A stretch of DNA of 47,386 nt, from assembly GCA_019417325.1 (NCBI GenBank), contig DXVO01000006.1, positions 1-47,386 on the forward strand, read 5' to 3'. The notes beneath the pieces were generated by a model. That model was not told where the DNA came from and did not search any database. It saw only the letters and a program-made list of their open reading frames with translations. The position numbers and the translations under genes were made by a program. Source of the stretch: Parabacteroides sp. Lineage in GTDB: Bacteria; Bacteroidota; Bacteroidia; Bacteroidales; Tannerellaceae. This document shows positions 45,832-47,386 of the stretch, one piece after another; position 1 is the stretch's first letter; each line of letters begins with the position of its first letter.

Positions 45832-47178
45832 TTAGTCTCTTTGAAAAATGTCGCGAGTATACACCTTGTCTTTCACATCATCGAGGCATACATCATAACG
45901 ATTGGCAACGATGGCGTGGCTTTGTGTCTTGAACTTGTCTAAGTCGTTCACCACACGGCTGCAAAAAAATGTTGTACCGTCTGCGAGCGTTGGTTCATAG
46001 ATAATGACCTCCGCACCTTTGGCCTTGATACGTTTCATAATGCCCTGGATGGCTGACTGGCGGAAATTATCAGAATTAGACTTCATTGTGAGGCGATAAA
46101 CACCGATGACACAACCGTGTTCTTTGGCTGCATCGAAATTGCTGTTATCGCCATAGCCGTAATAACCGGCCTTCTGCAACACAGCATCGGCAACGAAATC
46201 TTTCCTCGTACGGTTACTCTCCACAATCGCCTGAATCAAGTTTTCAGGTACATCAGCATAGTTGGCTAGTAGCTGTTTAGTGTCTTTTGGCAAACAATAA
46301 CCACCATAACCAAATGAAGGATTATTGTAAAACGCACCAATGCGAGGATCCAGACTCACACCTTTGATAATGGACTGCGTATCTAATCCTTTCACTTCAG
46401 CATACGTATCAAGTTCATTGAAATAACTGACACGTAATGCCAAATAAGTATTGGCAAACAGCTTCACAGCCTCGGCCTCTTTTAATCCCATAAACAATGT
46501 GGCTATATTTTCTTTCAAAGCACCCTCTTGTAGCAACGAAGCAAAAGTATGGGCAGCCTTTTCCAAAGCAGAAACATCGGTAATGGCACGAATTGCAACA
46601 TTTTCATCCTCAAAAATTCCATTTTCAATAATCTTTGGAAAACCAACTATAATACGACTGGGATAAAGATTATCATAAAGGGCCTTCGATTCACGTAAAA
46701 ACTCGGGAGAGAAGAGCAAGTTAAACTTTTTGCCTGCCAATGCAGCATCTGTAGCAAACCGTCCTGCATACTTTACATACAAACTCCGGCAGTATCCCAC
46801 TGGAATAGTACTCTTGATAACCATCACCGCATCAGGATTAACACTAAGCACAAGGTCTATCACATCTTCAATGTGGTGAGTATCAAAAAAATTATTCACT
46901 GGGTCATAATTCGTAGGTGCAGCTATGACAACAAAGTCAGCATCACTATAGGCTTTTGCTCCATCAAGGGTGGCTGTAAAGTTTAACTCTTTCTCTGCCA
47001 GATACTTTTCGATATACTCATCCTGTATAGGCGATTGCCTGCGATTTAACATCTCTACTTTTTCAGGAATGACATCCACTGCTGTTACCTGATGATGCTG
47101 TGCCAACAAAGTGGCAATACTTAGTCCTACATAACCGGTACCGGCGACAGCAATTTTAAGATTTTCATAATCTCTCAT
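45832..47178 (-). CDS. ugd: UDP-glucose 6-dehydrogenase
   Basis: Cytosolic NAD-dependent nucleotide-sugar dehydrogenase that oxidises UDP-glucose to UDP-glucuronate. The Rossmann motif AVAGTGYVGLS is at residues 10-20. Other marks are SPIQDEYIEKYL, VVIAAPTNYDP, VIKSTIPVGYCR, FSPEFLRESKALYDNLYPSR and the active-site FGYGGYCLPKDTKQL with the catalytic cysteine near residue 295. At 448 aa it is complete. It lies 9 nt after the tyrosine kinase gene. Other UDP-sugar dehydrogenase specificities cannot be fully excluded. Confidence 0.92.
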   Translation of the reverse strand: MRDYENLKIAVAGTGYVGLSIATLLAQHHQVTAVDVIPEKVEMLNRRQSPIQDEYIEKYLAEKELNFTATLDGAKAYSDADFVVIAAPTNYDPVNNFFDTHHIEDVIDLVLSVNPDAVMVIKSTIPVGYCRSLYVKYAGRFATDAALAGKKFNLLFSPEFLRESKALYDNLYPSRIIVGFPKIIENGIFEDENVAIRAITDVSALEKAAHTFASLLQEGALKENIATLFMGLKEAEAVKLFANTYLALRVSYFNELDTYAEVKGLDTQSIIKGVSLDPRIGAFYNNPSFGYGGYCLPKDTKQLLANYADVPENLIQAIVESNRTRKDFVADAVLQKAGYYGYGDNSNFDAAKEHGCVIGVYRLTMKSNSDNFRQSAIQGIMKRIKAKGAEVIIYEPTLADGTTFFCSRVVNDLDKFKTQSHAIVANRYDVCLDDVKDKVYTRDIFQRD

Positions 47179-47187
47179 ATCCTATAA

Positions 47188-47386
47188 TTATTTATTTTTC
47201 TTACCATCCATTCCGTAACCATACCCATAGCCATATTTATGCCCATAACCGTACTTCTGGCCATATCCATACCCATATCCACTCTTACGAGATGTCAAAT
47301 CTATTCCATTAATAACTGTAGCCAGCTTATTAAACTTCTTCTGGTCACGAAGCACATTAATATATTGATATCCAAGTTTAGGAGTC
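47188..47386 (-). CDS. C-terminus of a Wzc-like tyrosine kinase (partial)
   Basis: Partial gene running off the right edge; only the last 66 codons are present. The readable end is LGYQYINVLRDQKKFNKLAT, then VINGIDLTSRKSGYGYGYG, a tail with nine tyrosines alternating with glycine, and MDGKKNK. Such tyrosine clusters are the autophosphorylation tails of bacterial BY-kinases (Wzc/CapB type) that control chain length and export of exopolysaccharide. The kinase domain itself is outside the window. The position just upstream of ugd fits the start of a polysaccharide operon. Confidence 0.85.
   Translation of the reverse strand, partial: TPKLGYQYINVLRDQKKFNKLATVINGIDLTSRKSGYGYGYGQKYGYGHKYGYGYGYGMDGKKNK

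Overview
The window looks like a chromosomal segment of a gut-type Bacteroidales (Bacteroides, Parabacteroides or Phocaeicola relative; genus not resolved). Support comes from a SusC/SusD pair, Bacteroidota-type promoters (TTTG, 19-20 nt spacer, TAnnTTTG), AT-rich start regions without Shine-Dalgarno sites, and typical families of the order (DUF3256, DUF4250, DUF4422, GGGtGRT protein, NlpE-like lipoprotein). No tRNA, rRNA, CRISPR array or intact insertion sequence was seen.

Region 1 (1-18147) is a polysaccharide utilisation locus on the plus strand behind a divergent, C-terminally short GntR/LacI-sensor regulator. Two transcription blocks start from nearly identical promoters (958-1013 and 6303-6358). 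Block 1 encodes a GH32-like enzyme, an FGGY kinase that resembles sedoheptulokinase, and a second GH32-like protein with altered catalytic motifs, and ends at a terminator. Block 2 encodes SusC, SusD, a strong hairpin, a LamG-GH32 lipoprotein with all canonical GH32 motifs, a GH32-like lipoprotein with all three motifs changed, an MFS sugar permease and a GH172 (DUF2961) lipoprotein. GH32 plus GH172 points to ketofuranosides (fructans, difructose dianhydrides). The sedoheptulokinase-like kinase, and the absence of a PfkB fructokinase, suggest that the released sugar may not be ordinary fructose. This is the best candidate for an undescribed system here.

Region 2 (18191-23011) is mostly housekeeping: a minus-strand truA / DMT-transporter / DUF3256 operon, a plus-strand AspT/YidE-type transporter followed by a 58-aa DUF4250 gene, and a minus-strand NlpE-like lipoprotein.

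Region 3 (23312-28527) has a plus-strand Wzx-like flippase and a GT42/DUF115-like putative transferase, then a minus-strand operon of NifU-like scaffold, 2-TM protein and GGGtGRT protein, then an OsmC protein.

Region 4 (28714-47386) is a long minus-strand exopolysaccharide or capsule locus that enters from beyond the right edge. In transcription order it holds the C-terminus of a Wzc-like tyrosine kinase, UDP-glucose dehydrogenase, a UDP-glucuronate epimerase-like protein, a second Wzx, a frameshifted epimerase, an FrhB-like/hexapeptide acyltransferase fusion, a pyruvyl transferase, an acyltransferase fragment, a Wzy-like polymerase, a GT2, a secreted GH43-like protein, a second GT2, a beta-propeller protein, an acyltransferase with a G8 tract, a broken DUF4422 gene, UDP-galactopyranose mutase, an intact DUF4422 gene and a terminator. 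The predicted polymer would be acidic (uronic acid, pyruvate), contain galactofuranose and be acetylated. Several broken or frameshifted genes show that this locus is in flux.
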